Below, one piece after another: positions 1-9,141 of a stretch of 64,000 nt of DNA. This DNA is from Nostoc sp. KVJ3. GTDB lineage: Bacteria > Cyanobacteriota > Cyanobacteriia > Cyanobacteriales > Nostocaceae. The notes under the pieces are model-generated. The model made no database searches and was not told where the DNA came from. It worked only from the letters and a program-made list of their open reading frames with translations. Position 1 is the stretch's first letter, and each line of letters begins with the position of its first letter. The position numbers and the translations under genes were made by a program. Location of the stretch: contig NZ_WWFG01000005.1 of assembly GCF_026127265.1 (NCBI RefSeq), positions 1 through 64,000 on the forward strand. Direction: 5' to 3'.

Positions 1-1
1 T

Positions 2-178
2 CAAGATTTGCTGAGTCGTGACCAAAACGGTCAACTTACTTGTGCTAAAGATGTCAAGCGTTTGGGGGTAACACTGGAAATTGGAGCAAGTAGCAGAAAA
101 GCCTCATCCGGGTTCTGCACATTATGGACATCACCTAGCAATCAACGCCAGTTTGTGTCTAAACCGCGTCAACCTTGA
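2..178 (+). CDS. C-terminal end of an unidentified gene (partial)
   Basis: An open frame enters from the window edge and stops at TGA 176-178, giving 58 residues that contain DQNGQLTCAKDVKRLGV. No motif lets me assign a family. It could be a real 3' end or an open stretch by chance. The next 150 bases hold nothing I recognise. Confidence 0.3.
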   Translation, partial: QDLLSRDQNGQLTCAKDVKRLGVTLEIGASSRKASSGFCTLWTSPSNQRQFVSKPRQP

Positions 179-330
179 AAACCATAGCTTTTTGGAATTA
201 GGTTAAAGCTCAGAACTCAAGCCGCGAAAGAATAATACACTCTCCTTAAAAACTCCAGGTTTCAAAATGAACGGGGTTTAAGTTAAAAAATTAGTTGTCA
301 ATTTCTCAATCGTAGAAGAGGATTCAGCAG

Positions 331-875
331 ATGTTTACCTGCAAAGTTAACTGGCTTTGGCTGCTGGTAATAGGAGGTATAGTTACAGCTTGTACCCCTA
401 CTACTGTAATGTCAGTGGCAAGGATGAGAGGAATACGACTCAAGCTCAAGCTCAAACTGTGCCTAATTATCCACCGATGTATGATGTGGATGTTAAAGTT
501 TGTGGCAACATCATTGCCCCGCTAAAAAGATGGAAAACGTTGTGTCAATCAACAATTACGTTTGTGGGGCCCAGTAGGAGAGGCAAAATTAGTTCGTGCT
601 GGTATTTCTCTACCATCAGTTTCTAGCGTAGAGCATAAATTGGCGATCGCCTCGAAAGGCTGTTATCCTATTTATTCCCAACCTGACCAGCAGCAGTTTT
701 ATTGGGCTAATTCCATTATTCAAGTCAACAGGGGGGAACTGCACCCACAGTCGAAGTCAAGCCAACTCAACTTTCAAACCAGCAGATTGATGAGTTGATG
801 ACTAGTAAACTTTCCAGTCGGACAATTACAACATTTGGTGGGGTAGGGTGCGAAGCTGCATCTTCTGTAAAATAA
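331..875 (+). pseudogene. Decayed lipoprotein gene
   Basis: The first frame encodes a short hydrophobic signal ending in the lipobox-like IVTAC, so the ancestral product was probably a membrane-anchored lipoprotein. Coding continuity then jumps frame. The second frame reads TQAQAQTVPNYPPMYDVDVK, the third GEAKLVRAGISLPSVSSVEH and on to WANSIIQVN. A last jump at the G run near 733 leads to a frame reading EVKPTQLSNQQIDELMTSKL and ending at TAA 873-875. At least three indels are needed, so it is non-functional as it stands. The family is unknown. Confidence 0.55.
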
Positions 876-912
876 AGCTTTTACGGTTAAGGGTGGGTGG
901 GCAAAAAAGTTA

Positions 913-930
913 CCCCACATTTTAGTGGGG
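913..930 (-). terminator. Terminator hairpin for the 954-1268 gene
   Basis: CCCCAC and GTGGGG form a six-base-pair stem with a short AT loop. On the minus strand the hairpin is followed within a few bases by six T residues (903-908), the layout of a Rho-independent terminator. It lies just past the stop of the minus-strand gene. Confidence 0.6.
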
Positions 931-953
931 CTGCTGTGACAACCAGCAGGTAA

Positions 954-1268
954 TTATGAAGCTTCAGCCCATCTAGCTGTACGTTGTTGTTTATGAGCTT
1001 TACGCCGCCCCCGTACTGCATCCAAATCTTTCAGTCCATACAGACGTTTGGCGTATGCTAGTAGTTCATTGATGGGAGTTTCGCTATAGTCCTGGCGAAA
1101 GTGAATGTTATGTTCGTTCCAATCAAACTCTTGCTGATTAAAACGTGCTTGAGCAGCAAGTTCTCTGCCTGATTCCTCACGTAAAACTTCCAGTACCATT
1201 AATCGTACTTTATCCTGATATCCTATTACTTGATCCAACGCTTTTGTTTGTTGCTGATTACGAGTCAT
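954..1268 (-). CDS. Small conserved protein, first of three related genes
   Basis: This encodes 104 residues, starting at an ATG preceded by AAAGGA at good spacing. The core, RLMVLEVLREESGRELAAQA followed by FNQQEFDWNEHNIHF and an LYGLKDLD segment, aligns closely with the neighbour at 1453-1883. The C-terminus is basic (GRRKAHKQQRTARW). No domain I know matches and function is unassigned. It is the intact member of a tandem trio that shares an FDW-x(3)-N-x(2)-F signature, two of which are frameshifted. This suggests a plasmid-borne family under relaxed selection. A DNA-associated role is only a guess from the basic tail. Confidence 0.6.
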   Translation of the reverse strand: MTRNQQQTKALDQVIGYQDKVRLMVLEVLREESGRELAAQARFNQQEFDWNEHNIHFRQDYSETPINELLAYAKRLYGLKDLDAVRGRRKAHKQQRTARWAEAS

Positions 1269-1419
1269 TTGATTATCCTTTGATTAACGAATTGCTACAT
1301 CTCACCTAAATAGCATCGACAGATGCCTTCTGAGTTAGAGTTCACTTTTGAGTCTCTTTAATTCAGCAGCAATCGCTGCATTCAATTCTGTTTTTTGGAT
1401 GCGGGTGGGCGGGAAATAG

Positions 1420-1447
1420 AATGCCCTGAATTAGACAATTCAGGCAT
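1420..1447 (-). terminator. Hairpin downstream of the 1453-1883 gene
   Basis: AATGCCcTGAATT pairs with AATTCAGGCATT around an AGAC loop, with one bulge. It sits immediately beyond the stop codon of the minus-strand gene. There is no clear T run, so it may act as an mRNA 3' end stabiliser rather than an intrinsic terminator. Confidence 0.45.
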
Positions 1448-1452
1448 TGTAA

Positions 1453-1883
1453 TTAATCGTCAATTTCTACATCTTCGTCATCTTCATCTTGTTCAAAATC
1501 GTCATTTATCAAGTCATCAGAGTTGCTACTCAAACCATTGAGTCCGTCCATGCGTTTAGACCGAGCAGCTTTATGAGAAGCACGTCTATCTCGTATTTCA
1601 TCAAGATTATTCAAGCCGTAAAGTTTGCGAGCATAATTCACCAGTTCTTTTAATGGTGTATTTACATAGTCCTTACGGAACTGAGAATTGTGTTTGTCCC
1701 AATCAAACTCTTGTCCGTTAAATCTGGCTGCTGCTGCTAATTCTCTTCCTGATTCTTCCCGCAATACTTCAATTACCATCAGGTGTACTTTTTCCTGATA
1801 AGTCATTACTCGTTCTAAAGCAGGAATATGCTTTCAATTTTACGTGATGCTTTAGCAGTTTTGCGAACGTTAACGTTAACCAT
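1453..1883 (-). pseudogene. Paralogue of the 954-1268 gene with acidic tail, frameshifted near its start
   Basis: The uninterrupted frame covers 1453-1806 (117 codons), but its ATG has no ribosome site. An ATG at 1883 with AAGGAGT upstream opens MVNVNVRKTAKASRKIES and then hits a stop. Moving two bases rejoins it to PALERVMTYQEKVHLM, which aligns with KALDQVIGYQDKVRLM of the neighbour. The original gene therefore started at 1883 and has an indel near 1828. The core matches the neighbour (VLREESGRELAAAARF, EFDWDKHNSQF). The C-terminal tail is highly acidic (EQDEDDEDVEIDD). A truncated product from 1806 may still be made. Function is unknown. Confidence 0.6.
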
Positions 1884-1974
1884 GAGAATTACTCCTTGGT
1901 ATTTAGTATTTTTCTCATAGAAACAGCATCGAAAGATGCAATCCGCTCCAATTTCAATTCTTTATTCGGCAAAA

Positions 1975-2013
1975 AAATAACCATGTATTGTTTGAGGCAA
2001 TACATGGTTATTT
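1975..2013 (-). terminator. Strong terminator hairpin for the 2057-2681 gene
   Basis: Two perfect 16-base arms (AAATAACCATGTATTG and its complement) surround a 7-base loop. On the minus strand the second arm runs into seven T residues. This fits an intrinsic terminator just past the stop at 2057. The arms carry CCATGTATTG/CAATACATGG, which resembles the CCATGTAATACATGG boxes at 58.9-59.1 kb. Confidence 0.7.
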
Positions 2014-2056
2014 TAGGTTATTATTATGTCAATTACTGAGAATAAGTCGGAGTTAT

Positions 2057-2681
2057 TTACTCGTCTTCATCTTCTTCATCTAATTCGTCATCTTCATCTA
2101 AATCTTCGTCGAGTTCATCTTCGATATCCTCCTCATCTTCATCCAGGTCTTCGTCTAGTTCGTCATCTAAATCGTCAAGTTCTTCCTCTTCTTGTTCTTG
2201 GAAAGAATTACGACGTTCCAGAGATGCGCGGTTGAATTCCACTAAATCTGCTATTGCTTGCTCTGGGTCAGTGCTGATAGTGTCGTACAGCATACTCATG
2301 AAAATTGCCACTACTTCTGGTGCATATTTGAGTGCATCTGGTTGTCCAAACAATTTAGTAAATAATTTGGTATTCCATTTTTGCCAATCAAACTTTTTGT
2401 TACCACCTTTCTTTTTGACTTGGGCTGCAATGTCAAGTCCGAGTTTTTCACGCGCTGCATGACCGATTTTAGTTGAAACACGAATCCCGTAGTTGTAATT
2501 TAACGCCGTATTCTTTGAAGATTAGGTTCCGCAATTCCTTCAACAATGCTAATGCCTCTTCTTGTGGTGAAGCATTCGCTACCTTTGATTTAGTTGTAGC
2601 GGATGTGCCATTGGTTTTGGCAGATGTTTTAGCATTAGCTGCGTTGCGATTGTTATTGATTCTAGCTTTAGCGATAGCCAT
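2057..2681 (-). pseudogene. Frameshifted gene for a protein with a long Asp/Glu tail
   Basis: The frame from 2681 encodes an Ala/Thr/Asn-rich leader and KELRNLIFKEYGVK, then ends at 2469. The +1 frame continues from about 2505 with NYNYGIRVSTKIGHAAREKL, then KKFDWQKWNTKLFTKLFGQP, and finally an almost pure acidic tail of about 45 residues ending at 2057. Joined, the protein would be about 208 residues. FDWQKWNTKLF resembles the FDW-x(3)-N-x(2)-F signature of the two upstream paralogues, so I group the three as one family. Acidic tails occur in DNA mimics and histone-chaperone-like proteins, but no function can be assigned. Confidence 0.55.
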
Positions 2682-3008
2682 TTTACAACTTCCTTTAATG
2701 AAGTTAATTTTTCACCTCCTTGCCGCAATCGCGGCTTTCACATCCATTTCATTTCAATTTCATTTTTTTGCGATTTCAAACCTGTCTTTGCTGTGACAAA
2801 TTTATGCTTTTAAGAGATAAAGAAGCGGACTAGGAGCAGTTTCCGAAATTAACACTGTACTGGAGGCGATGCCTGCGGCGGGCGTAGCCATCGCTCTTTT
2901 TCACACAAGAAGTATAGCCAACCCGTTAGTAATAATTATCCGTGTGGCTAAAGCATCAGTAATTAAATTTGCTCTAAAAGTGGAAAGTAAGTTGTTAAAG
3001 TCAAATTT
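2682..3008. other. Gene-free stretch with a dispersed repeat
   Basis: No coding signal is visible. It contains a GC-rich imperfect palindrome at 2866-2894 (GCGATGcctgcgg ... CATCGC) of the short dispersed-repeat type common in Nostocales. It probably carries the promoters for the genes on either side, but I cannot place a clear -35/-10 pair. Confidence 0.5.
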
Positions 3009-4636
3009 ATGAAGTTGACAGACTGGCCTGCTCTAGCTAACCAAAATACTCCAATTGTGGCTGTGGAGTATCATACGCCTGACAGAATGCAGATATTACA
3101 GTTTTACCATTGGGGTGAAGAACGTTCTTTGTCAGTCTTTGTCTGGAATCCTGGTTACTGTGGACTACAGCAATTAATTCAGCATCAAGGTCAGTACATC
3201 TTACAGTCAACTGACAGGGGTAAAAACGGGGACATTATTCAGTATCTTCTGGAGGAATATCAACCAGGCATTTATTTACTAGAGGGAGTTCTAAATGAGG
3301 GTGATGGTAGCAAAATAAGTCAAAAATTTAGCTATCAATTACTAAATGCCTGTCATCAAGCTCTCTGGAGTCAACAACATCATTACTGGGTGTTATTGGA
3401 AACTTACGTTCAACTATCTCTAGAATTACAGCCTTTTATTCCTATACTGTCAAATCCACTTCCAGATCAACAGCAGGTGCAAATGGTTGTGCAGCAGTTT
3501 TGTGATACCTGGGTTGGGCGTAGTCATCCCGGCTTCAGCAGTTTGCGGAGTGCGATCGCGATCGCCGCGCTGTAGCTGATCGCAATTCTTGGTTAAAAAC
3601 AACAAAAAAACATCAGCACTGCAATTGCTCTTTCGTGCCTGTCAGGGTTTACCCATAGGCGAGATGAATATGCTATTACAGCAATCTCTGAGTTTTACAG
3701 AGCAGCTTGAGGAAATCGCCCAATTAGTCCTAGAGCATAAAGTTAGCAAATTGCGGGGTCGGGGTTTAGAGTACATTGCTCAACCGGATGTACCTTCAGC
3801 CGGGGATTAGATTTACTGGAGAAAAGGTTGGAAACTATTACCTGTCTACTTCAACCTAAAGCAAAGCAATATGGTTTGAAGTTTCCCACTGGAATGCTCT
3901 TATGGGGGCCACCGGGTACTGGTAAAAGTCTTTCTGCCAAGTTAGCAGCTAAGAAAATGGGATTACCATTGTTAGCAGCTAATTGGGGTGTACTACTGGG
4001 TGATCCTCATCCCGACAGAGCATTAAAGGAGTTTATTGCTTTGGTGACTTCCCTTGCTCCCTGTGTACTCTACTGGGATGACTTTGATAAAGGCTTTGCT
4101 GGCTGGGATTCCAATGCAGATGGAGGTGTAGCACGGCGGCTATCTGCGGCTTTACTAACTTGGATGCAAGAGCATCAAGAGCCAGTTTATACCATTGCTA
4201 CTGTCAATCGCTTGTCAATGCTACCTGCGGAGTTAGTTCGCCGTTTTGATGATATCTTTTTTGTGGACTTACCCCATGAAGGGGCAAGATATGAAGTTTT
4301 CAATCTACATCTAGCTAAGTATTTTCCAGCTTTTCGAGACAATAACTCACCTTGGAGTGATGATCAATGGCGTAGACTGTTGGCTGAATATCGCATTTGC
4401 AGTCCAGCAGAAATTGGTAATGCAGTCGTCGTTGTGCTGAGGAGGCTTTTTATCAAGGTAGACCTGGGGAAATTGAGTTTGAGGATTTGCTGAAACAGCG
4501 ACAAGAATTCACACCAGCTATGGAGCGAGAGTCAGAACAGATACAGGCAATTCGCAATCAGGCTATTTATGCTAAACCTGTAGCTAGTCAGGATGTTTCT
4601 CGATTTGCTTATCAGCATCGGGAGTTATTTGGGTGA
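3009..4636 (+). pseudogene. Ycf46-like AAA ATPase, broken by several frameshifts
   Basis: Four frame segments read as one cyanobacterial AAA protein of roughly 540 residues. The N-terminal segment (3009-3575) ends at a run of overlapping GCGATCGC sequence. The second segment (to 3810) reads LRGRGLEYIAQPDVPSAG. The third (3807-4493) holds Walker A GPPGTGKS, Walker B VLYWDDFD, sensor-1 ATVNRL and an arginine-finger-like VRRFDD. The fourth reads EEAFYQGRPGEIEFEDLLKQ and ends QHRELFG at TGA 4634-4636. Such ATPases remodel protein complexes. Here at least three indels abolish the product. The GCGATCGC-rich patch may be an inserted repeat. Confidence 0.75.
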
Positions 4637-4659
4637 GTCGAATGTAATTTTTGAAATTC

Positions 4660-4814
4660 AGCTTGTGTCGGATTTTAAAATGCCGATGGTAGAAGTATGG
4701 TTGGGATTATTGCTGGGTGGGTTTACATTAGAACAACGTGGTAATTTTTATCACAACCAAAATGTCTGGGTGAACAGCTCTCTAACTTCGACTGGTGACA
4801 TCCTTGGGCGCTGA
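4660..4814 (+). pseudogene. Short coding remnant after the AAA gene
   Basis: One frame reads MPMVEVWLGLLLGGF then TLEQRGNFYHNQNVWVN, which looks protein-like (aromatic and charged alternation) rather than random, but has no proper start region or ribosome site. It may be the fragment of a small gene that once followed the AAA ATPase. I cannot name a family. Confidence 0.25.
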
Positions 4815-4866
4815 CTCTGAGACTACAGCATCGGCTGACCAACCTCACGGGAGCCCTGTATTTCCC

Positions 4867-5157
4867 TTACAAATCAAAATCAAGGCTGAAGGTTTGGTCA
4901 TCAGAATCCTCTGGTTTAGAGTCTGTAGATAGCTGGGGAATCGGCTGAATAAGTTGGTTTGACTCAGTATTAATCGGGGTGAAAGCTACTTGTTGGGTAG
5001 GGAATGTACCCTTTCTGAAAGCAAAATAACAATCAATGATAAAGTAAAGCGTCTCCAGGTAACTTTTACCTAATTGCTGTGATTCTGCAAATATCCGCTC
5101 CCGGTAGCTATCTTTGATCCGAACTTTTTCCGGTGTCAAGTCTTGTTTGTCTGCCAT
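4867..5157 (-). CDS. Small protein paired with the ParM-like gene (ParR-type adaptor candidate)
   Basis: This encodes 96 residues. The ATG lies two bases beyond the stop of the ParM-like pseudogene, with GGGAAG upstream, so the two were one operon. The first half (KVRIKDSYRERIFAESQQLG, then KSYLETLYFIIDCYFAF) is helical and could be a ribbon-helix-helix or similar DNA-binding fold. The second half is polar and acidic. In ParMRC systems the adaptor ParR follows parM in exactly this position, and that is the only basis for the proposal. It is intact although its partner is decayed. Confidence 0.45.
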   Translation of the reverse strand: MADKQDLTPEKVRIKDSYRERIFAESQQLGKSYLETLYFIIDCYFAFRKGTFPTQQVAFTPINTESNQLIQPIPQLSTDSKPEDSDDQTFSLDFDL

Positions 5158-5159
5158 TG

Positions 5160-6119
5160 TTATAACTTCCCAGATGTGTTTGGTGAATTCTTGCTGATAA
5201 TAGTTTTTGCCATTTCTAGAAGCCCAAAAACATTAGCTTCCACTGGATTATCCAGAATTTTGAAACCGTTCTTTTCTAAGAGCTTCTTAAATCCTGGTAA
5301 CAGGCAGCCTCCACCTATCGCCCAGATTTCATCCCCTTGGTGCTTGGCATCAAGTGTCAGATTCACCACTTTTTTTAAGTATTTTTCATACCAATCTTTC
5401 AAGCAAGCGCTGTATATATCTTTGATATCTATGTCACGGCTGTACTTGGTATGCCCCATTTCCAGACAAAATCGGATTTTTGATGCATCCCCGATTTTTC
5501 CCCCCCATTTAGATGTTTCATTTTTTGGGAGATATCATCAATGAGAACTTCTACACCAATGGGGTAGGCGGTGTGAACTTCTCGTTTTCCCTGGTTGTAA
5601 CGAGAATACAGAGTCGTGCCATTGCCAAAATCTAAAATGGTTAATTTTTTGGGTAGTTGATGCCCAAATAATGCACCCATCCCTCTAGAACGACTTTCAG
5701 CACTTCTACTTTCACATCTGATTGTTTGCCGGCAAGTATCGGCTGATATTCCCCACTTAGTACTTTTTGTAGTTCTTCAGCCAGACCAATCATGTAAGCT
5801 GACAACTAATTTTAAGTGCCAAGCCTTACGGTGTGGCAGATGTGCCAATGCACCGAAAAGTCAATAATGCGTTGTTGACTTTATTTTCATTATTGTCTGT
5901 GTTCCGGTCAAAATGATAACCTGTACGGAAAGCTGATTCTCCAACTGTGTAGGCACTACCGTTAAAAACTACCCTCCCTGGTACATCTTCCATGTCGGCT
6001 GTGGAAATAGCTGGGGACACGAACTACTTCAAACCCTTCGACTAAAAGTTTGAGACTTTCCGTAACCGTTATCAAAGCCAGCAGGAAAATTTTTTTTGCA
6101 AGGCGTGAATGTTTGACAT
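5160..6119 (-). pseudogene. Frameshifted ParM-like actin ATPase
   Basis: Fragments in several frames line up as an actin-like plasmid-segregation ATPase. From an ATG at 6119 one reads MSNIHALQKK, then PAGFDNGYG (phosphate-1 loop), LLVEGFEVVRV, DMEDVPGRVVFNGSAYTVGE and an FRTGYHFDRNT segment. Next come KLTILDFGNGTTLYSRYN (phosphate-2-like) and the C-terminal IWAIGGGCLLPGFKKLL (adenosine-binding loop). At least three indels separate these pieces. ParM filaments push plasmid copies apart using ATP. This copy cannot be made intact, and the ParM-like gene at 12125-13360 may have replaced it. Confidence 0.7.
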
Positions 6120-6328
6120 AGGGATCAAGTCAATACGTTTTGATTTGTGAAAGTTATCTGTTCAGATTATCTAGGGGAGCAGGAAAGCAGGGAGAGAAGA
6201 ATAACTTGCTATGAGTCTTTCCCCAGAACTCTGCCCCTTCCTTCTCTAACCTCAAGAGCTTATCATAACCCCTTGGGGGCTAAGTGGGTACATTTGGTTG
6301 TACGACACTTTGCGCCCCACCTAGCCCC

Positions 6329-6404
6329 CATATAGCACCCATATAGGTGTCAAATTCTTATCGAAGTTCTAATCTATCTTTGGGGTACATATAGTCCCAT
6401 ATAG
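6329..6404. repeat. Four catatag direct repeats upstream of the ParM-like remnant
   Basis: CATATAG occurs at 6329-6335, 6340-6346, 6388-6394 and 6398-6404, three of them as CCCATATAG. They form two pairs spaced 11 and 10 bases apart, about 60 bases from each other. Direct repeats upstream of parM are the usual centromere/operator (parC) of ParMRC systems, so this may be the relic of that site. The interpretation is inference; the repeats are seen directly. Confidence 0.45.
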
Positions 6405-6984
6405 CCCCCATCAGCAATTTTTGAAATCTTTTCTATCAACGCAGTAGAAATTAACTTACAAAAAAATAGAGAAGAAGGAATAAAAAACTTTAGTTGTGGA
6501 TCTAAGCCCACTTAAAAATATTTATTTCGAGACGCATAACGCGAAATACAAAGCGCAGAGGCGGAATGTCTCCGCCTCCGCTCCTTGCTTCAATCCGCGT
6601 TTCAAAACGTTGGTTCCCTACACCCTCTAAAATGGTTGACTGTTTGATTTTATACTCTACTGTCAATGTCTTTGTTATAAGGGAAATACCGAAAACCCTT
6701 GAGAAACAGCAACACAGTTGCGTTTTTCGTACTTCAGGCAAAGGACGAAGGCTAAAAAAGGCGTTTACGCCTGAGCAATATATAGTACAATTGAACTCAA
6801 CAGGAACGGTAATTAACCTGTATAAAAACCCAACTGCCTAACGGCAATCTGCACCTTGACAACTGAAGATATGGGGTTCTATTCCATAGTTCTAGCTCCT
6901 TTCCAGGAATAGGTAAAATCTTCATGGAGACTAGACAATCAGAATTTAAATCAAGCAAATTTTTGGACTAATCCGACTACCGAG

Positions 6985-7105
6985 GGGCACTCGGAAAGTT
7001 AATGCTTGGGGAGAGAACCACCTCTGGATTAGATACCGCAAGGGGTCTAATTTAAGTGGACTCGCTGAACCAAGAATCTCCGTGGCTTCAGCCCGGAGAG
7101 TGTCA
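6985..7105 (+). mobile_element. IS200/IS605-type right end (omega-RNA-like remnant)
   Basis: The sequence ends GCCCGGAGAGTGTCAA after a hairpin with TCTCCG (7077-7082) and CGGAGA (7094-7099) arms. The TnpB element at 10.6 kb ends in the related GGTGGGAGGATGTCAA. Such ends overlap the guide RNA of TnpB elements. No tnpB coding sequence is recognisable upstream, so this would be an orphan end or a non-autonomous relic. Confidence 0.4.
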
Positions 7106-7129
7106 ATAAATTAGCTTCCCGCCCACAAG

Positions 7130-7605
7130 ATGTCTAGCCAGAGCTTTGATACAGTTGGAATTTATCTACGAGAAATTGGTCGCTTTCCGAGGCTATTGCC
7201 AGAGTAAAAGATTATCTACACAAGACTTGTAAGCTGTCGCGCATTTAAATTGTATAATTTTGGGTCTAAAACCCTTCCATAGCCTAGAGGCAGCTAAAAA
7301 TTAGATGCGTAGCAGCTTAAGGCCAATGCAAAACTTGATAAGCAAAACAATTCTCAAGTGCAACGACTAGAGCCTTCCCCAACTACGGCTGAACTAGCTG
7401 CCGAGGTAAATAAAACAAAGCACAGTTAACCCAAATCTAAAAGCTTGGTCAACTGGCTAAACAAAAAATGATTACCGCCAACCTTCGATTAGTGGTAGCG
7501 GTAGCTAAAAATGTCGCTGGAGTAACCTGGAATTTCTGGATCTGATTGAAGAGGGAGCAATAGGTTTGCTTTCATCCTGTGGAGAAGTTTGACCCCAATC
7601 GGGGA
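7130..7605 (+). pseudogene. Decayed sigma-70 family sigma factor
   Basis: From ATG 7130 one reads SFDTVGIYLREIGRFPRLLP, the region 1.2 signature of cyanobacterial group 2 sigma factors, followed at once by a stop. Further on, in shifting frames, come GQLAKQKMITANLRLVVAVA (region 2.1) and NLEFLDLIEEGAIGL (region 2.2), then traces of the expected EKFDP segment. The rest of regions 2-4 is not recognisable. The ancestral protein would direct RNA polymerase to alternative promoters; this copy has multiple stops and indels and is dead. Confidence 0.75.
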
Positions 7606-7965
7606 TATTAGGATGTGAGCAAGACCAAATTAAAGATTATTTGGTTTTTTGAAAACTACTTATGTCCAAGCAGAAGGAATCACTGTTGTAGAAAGCACTT
7701 CTTCCGTACTCAGTCCAATAGCAGCTTGCTCTTAGTTGGGGCACTTAACCTTAATTTGGATGATTGAAGTCCCTCCATTATATTCTCCAACTACAGGCTC
7801 ACCCGTAAACTCACAAAGTATCCTCTCTTGGCAGTCTAGAAATCTCACATACTGAAACCGGTTACGCTGATAATTCTGGTTTTACTCTGCGGGATTCAGG
7901 CGAAAGCCATTTGGGTAGTTTAGATAGGCACTCATAGATTACATGGACATATCGGGTTCAGTAAA
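7606..7965. other. Gene-free stretch between the sigma remnant and parB
   Basis: No open frame of useful length and no recognisable motif. It may include the eroded remainder of the sigma-factor gene. Neither flank shows a strong hairpin that could be called a terminator for parB. Confidence 0.35.
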
Positions 7966-9138
7966 CTAAGTCAAACAAGATAGTATTAGTCCAACTTTTT
8001 TCCGAATCTCTTTTGCCTTAGCTTCTAATACAGCCAATAAATCTCTCAGTTGCTCTTGCTGGATATCTTCGACCTTAGTTGCTGAGACATCTCGAATTAG
8101 AGAACTGATTTGGTGACTTGGTTTAGGTTTTGTTTCAGGAGCATGTTCAGCAATAGTTTGGGCAACTAGAAAACGAGTTTGAGCGACTGTTAGCCTTTCT
8201 TGCAAAACTTGTGATGTAGCATCTTGTCGGATTTTAAGAGCTTTAGTTTCTTCAACTTTTAAATTTTTAGAATTTATTTTTTGGAGTGACCGGGCATGGT
8301 TTGCACCAAGTCCTGATTGTCTAATCGCAATTTTTAAGTCTTCTGAAAGCCGTAAACAAGGAAAGACATTTGCATCTACTGATGCTGGATTTTGTTGAAA
8401 ACGTAGTAATAACAGAAGAATACTTTGTTCTATTTCGTCTAAATTAAATTCTTTAATGCCTTCTGACTGCTCTTTTCTAGTTAAAATAACCAATTCAGTT
8501 AACTGGGGCAAAAGTTTTTTTGCGTTTAATCTAGCTATTGCTCTCCTAAGTGCTCTAACTACTTCTTCCTGTTCAAATTCCAAAGCTAACTTAGCCTGTT
8601 GAATCAAACCTTCGGCTAAATCTAGCTCATTCAAGCCTTCTCGGTGAAGACTAGTTAATAAAGTGCGTGCATGTAATTCCTCTTCAGAAAGAACTTTCTG
8701 AAGCATCACTGCATCTAGTGTTTCAATTTCTGGCTGTAACTCTTCTGCAACGGATCTCCATCTCCGTTCTCCATCAAAAATGATATTTCCCGGTAGTAAA
8801 ATAATCGGCTGTTGTTGCCCTTCCTCTCTAATGGAAACAGCCATACTCCGAATACTATCCGAAGTAAATGTTTGCCTTGCTTGTTTCGGATTGGGTCTTA
8901 CTTCACTATAGTGAATTTTAAAAATTCCAGATGCTTTCAAATGTTCTCGTAGGTCTTCAATAGTTTGATTGAGGAGTGTACGTTCTTCTTCAGCAAGCTT
9001 TCCCTGTGCTTGTTCATCTTTTAATCTTGTAATCTCTGCCTGTAAATCTTCTACTCGTTCTTCAAGCCCAAATATCTGTTGTGAATCAGCAGCAGAAGCA
9101 AACATTCCAAGTACACTCGGGTTGTTTAATTTTGTCAT
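7966..9138 (-). CDS. parB: ParB-family plasmid partition protein
   Basis: This encodes 390 residues. A coiled-coil N-terminus (about 25-70, LEERVEDLQAEITRLKDEQA) precedes a ParB/Spo0J domain: VRPNPKQARQTF (box I region), IREEGQQQPIILLPG and FDGERRWRSVAEEL (the GERR box, near residue 120). Helical DNA-binding segments follow (LREGL-type helix around 165-200), and the C-terminus is Lys-rich. It lies three bases after parA, with AGAGG overlapping the parA end, so the two are translationally linked. ParB binds centromere sites and stimulates ParA to segregate the plasmid. Some cyanobacterial ParB proteins carry such long coiled coils. The centromere is not identified with certainty. Confidence 0.85.
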   Translation of the reverse strand: MTKLNNPSVLGMFASAADSQQIFGLEERVEDLQAEITRLKDEQAQGKLAEEERTLLNQTIEDLREHLKASGIFKIHYSEVRPNPKQARQTFTSDSIRSMAVSIREEGQQQPIILLPGNIIFDGERRWRSVAEELQPEIETLDAVMLQKVLSEEELHARTLLTSLHREGLNELDLAEGLIQQAKLALEFEQEEVVRALRRAIARLNAKKLLPQLTELVILTRKEQSEGIKEFNLDEIEQSILLLLLRFQQNPASVDANVFPCLRLSEDLKIAIRQSGLGANHARSLQKINSKNLKVEETKALKIRQDATSQVLQERLTVAQTRFLVAQTIAEHAPETKPKPSHQISSLIRDVSATKVEDIQQEQLRDLLAVLEAKAKEIRKKVGLILSCLT

Positions 9139-9141
9139 CGA

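Larger units (their letters stand above)
6120..7129. other. Stretch without an intact gene
   Basis: Apart from the catatag repeats and the TnpB-type end described separately, I see no convincing gene. There is an eight-base-pair hairpin, GAGGCGGA at 6558-6565 with TCCGCCTC at 6571-6578. An open frame at 6566-6841 starts inside that hairpin and has no ribosome site or recognisable content, so I do not call it. Confidence 0.4.

Noticed and set aside
1..6200. All frameshifts as sequencing noise
   Set aside because: ORFs of 7.9 and 6.0 kb elsewhere in the window are intact, and some broken genes have lost whole segments, so true decay is the better explanation. Single G-run slips (14.73 and 55.54 kb) remain open to doubt.
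6566..6841. 91-codon open frame on the plus strand
   Set aside because: It starts inside a hairpin, has no ribosome site, and its translation shows no protein-like pattern or known motif.
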